The notes beneath the pieces are model-generated. The model searched no databases, had not been told where the DNA came from, and worked only from the letters and a program-made list of their open reading frames with translations. A stretch of 7,172 bases of DNA, taken from assembly GCA_018334855.1 (NCBI GenBank), contig JAGXLE010000071.1, forward strand, positions 1 through 7,172, given 5' to 3'. Origin of the DNA: Desulfobacterales bacterium. Its GTDB lineage: Bacteria; Desulfobacterota; Desulfobacteria; Desulfobacterales; Desulfosalsimonadaceae. Made by a program: the position numbers and the translations under genes. Shown one piece after another: positions 6,386 through 7,172 of this stretch (position 1 is the first letter of the stretch; each line of letters starts with the position of its first letter).

Positions 6386-7045
6386 ATGATACTGATAGGG
6401 TTAAGTGACATTCACGGCGAGACCGCGATTATTGACCGGATGGGGCATATATTGAGCCGGGCGGACGCGGTTTTGCTTGCCGGCGATATTACTCATTTCA
6501 GCCATGCCGGCAAGGCAGAGCGTGTTGTGGAGGCGGTCCGCAGACATGCGCGATGCGTGCTGGCAGTGCCGGGAAACTGCGATCATAATGATGTAAATGA
6601 CTGGCTGGAGCAGGAGGGAATAAACCTGCATTGCCGGACCCGTACTTTTGGAAATATCGGGATTGCAGGCCTGGGCGGCTCCATATATACGCCTTTTAAT
6701 ACGCCCTTTGAATATTCTGAAACCCAGGTACGCAGGTTTTTATCCGATGCGGCAGCAGGCCTGCCGGAAAATTTACCCTTTGTACTGGTCAGCCATCAGC
6801 CTCCGGCAGATACTGCATGCGACCGGATCCGCGGCGGAAGGCATGTAGGCAGCAGGGAGCTGCGGGAATTTATTGAAACTTATCAGCCATTGGCAGGTTT
6901 TACAGGCCACATCCATGAATCCGTCACCACGGACCATATAGGACGGACAAAAATCGTTAACCCCGGACAGTTGAGGCGGGGCTGCTACGCCTATGCGGAG
7001 ATCACCTCTGATCTAATATCGGTGGAAATCCGCTCATTTAAATAA
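6386..7045 (+). CDS. Metallophosphoesterase, Icc/COG2129-like
   Basis: This 219-residue protein has the complete calcineurin-like motif set: D8-x-H10 (SDIHG), GD34 (AGDITH), GN64 (PGNCDH), H137 (VSHQPP) and G-H175-x-H177 (GHIHES). These are the ligands for a binuclear metal centre hydrolysing phosphomono- or phosphodiesters. The GGSIYTPFNTPFE segment (97-109) is typical of the small COG2129 group rather than larger nucleases. No signal peptide or membrane span is seen, so it is predicted cytoplasmic. ATG 6386 is the first start after an in-frame TGA (6377-6379) and fits strand one (MILIGLSDIHG). AGGA directly abuts the ATG, so ribosome binding looks weak; a CTG at 6392 would be better spaced but would trim strand one. 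It is transcribed away from the amr operon. The true substrate is unknown, and a link to the amr genes rests only on the shared intergenic region. Confidence 0.9.
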   Translation: MILIGLSDIHGETAIIDRMGHILSRADAVLLAGDITHFSHAGKAERVVEAVRRHARCVLAVPGNCDHNDVNDWLEQEGINLHCRTRTFGNIGIAGLGGSIYTPFNTPFEYSETQVRRFLSDAAAGLPENLPFVLVSHQPPADTACDRIRGGRHVGSRELREFIETYQPLAGFTGHIHESVTTDHIGRTKIVNPGQLRRGCYAYAEITSDLISVEIRSFK

Positions 7046-7172
7046 GAGACTGTTTTTATACGGTTATTCAGTCAGAAGGTCCCGGCAGATCGATTGTGCT
7101 GCACGTGTTGCCGGAGCCGCAGTTACGGGATGAGATTGTCGGGGAAGCCCCCTTGTCCGAGCCCATGGTATA
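7046..7172. other. Unassigned tail of the window
   Basis: No gene can be assigned in these 127 bases. Three partial frames are open to the window edge. On + one reads ...RSIVLHVLPEPQLRDEIV without a convincing start or Shine-Dalgarno. On - one ends at TAA 7064-7066 (...RAAQSICRDLLTE) and another ends in a TGA slightly further in (...CSTIDLPGPSD). Any of these could be the edge of a neighbouring gene, but I recognise none. GACTG (7048-7052) and CAGTC (7069-7073) form a weak inverted repeat that is too short and widely looped for a terminator. Confidence 0.25.

Noticed and set aside
1..7172. Mobile element, CRISPR array, tRNA or integration site
   Set aside because: Reading through the window showed no transposase or integrase motif, no regularly spaced repeats, no tRNA-like cloverleaf in the short intergenic gaps, and no target-site duplications.

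Overview
The window looks like chromosomal DNA of a Gram-negative, anaerobic bacterium, most likely a member of the Desulfobacterota. This is an inference from protein style, the two radical SAM enzymes, the exported AmmeMemoRadiSam proteins and the moderate GC content; no rRNA or other phylogenetic marker is present. No mobile element, CRISPR array, tRNA or rRNA was seen. Coding density is high and all complete genes appear intact.

Layout. (1) Positions 1-1423, + strand: the C-terminal end of a GT4-type glycosyltransferase, then after 27 bases a radical SAM protein of the COG0731 type with a C-terminal winged-helix domain. (2) Positions 1480-6248, - strand: a tightly overlapping three-gene operon, read from right to left. 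It begins with a fused AmrB-AmrA protein (MEMO1-like domain plus AMMECR1 domain) carrying a Sec signal peptide. Next is a large polytopic membrane protein with a spermidine-synthase-like domain in its middle. Last is AmrS, the AmmeMemoRadiSam radical SAM enzyme, which starts with a twin-arginine (Tat) signal. (3) Positions 6249-6385: a divergent intergenic region with a 36-base imperfect palindrome whose arms contain promoter-like hexamers for both directions. (4) Positions 6386-7045, + strand: a small metallophosphoesterase of the Icc/COG2129 type. (5) Positions 7046-7172: an unassigned tail.

How the genes may work together. AmmeMemoRadiSam is a conserved but functionally uncharacterised partnership of an AMMECR1-like protein, a MEMO1-like metal-site protein and a radical SAM enzyme. 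Here every member of the set has an export or membrane signal: Sec on AmrBA, Tat on AmrS and multiple membrane spans on the protein encoded between them. That suggests an envelope-located version of the system. The fusion gene also keeps a good internal Shine-Dalgarno and ATG at the start of the AMMECR1 domain, so it might also make a separate AmrA without a signal peptide. These are the most interesting points in the window; the genes outside the operon look ordinary.
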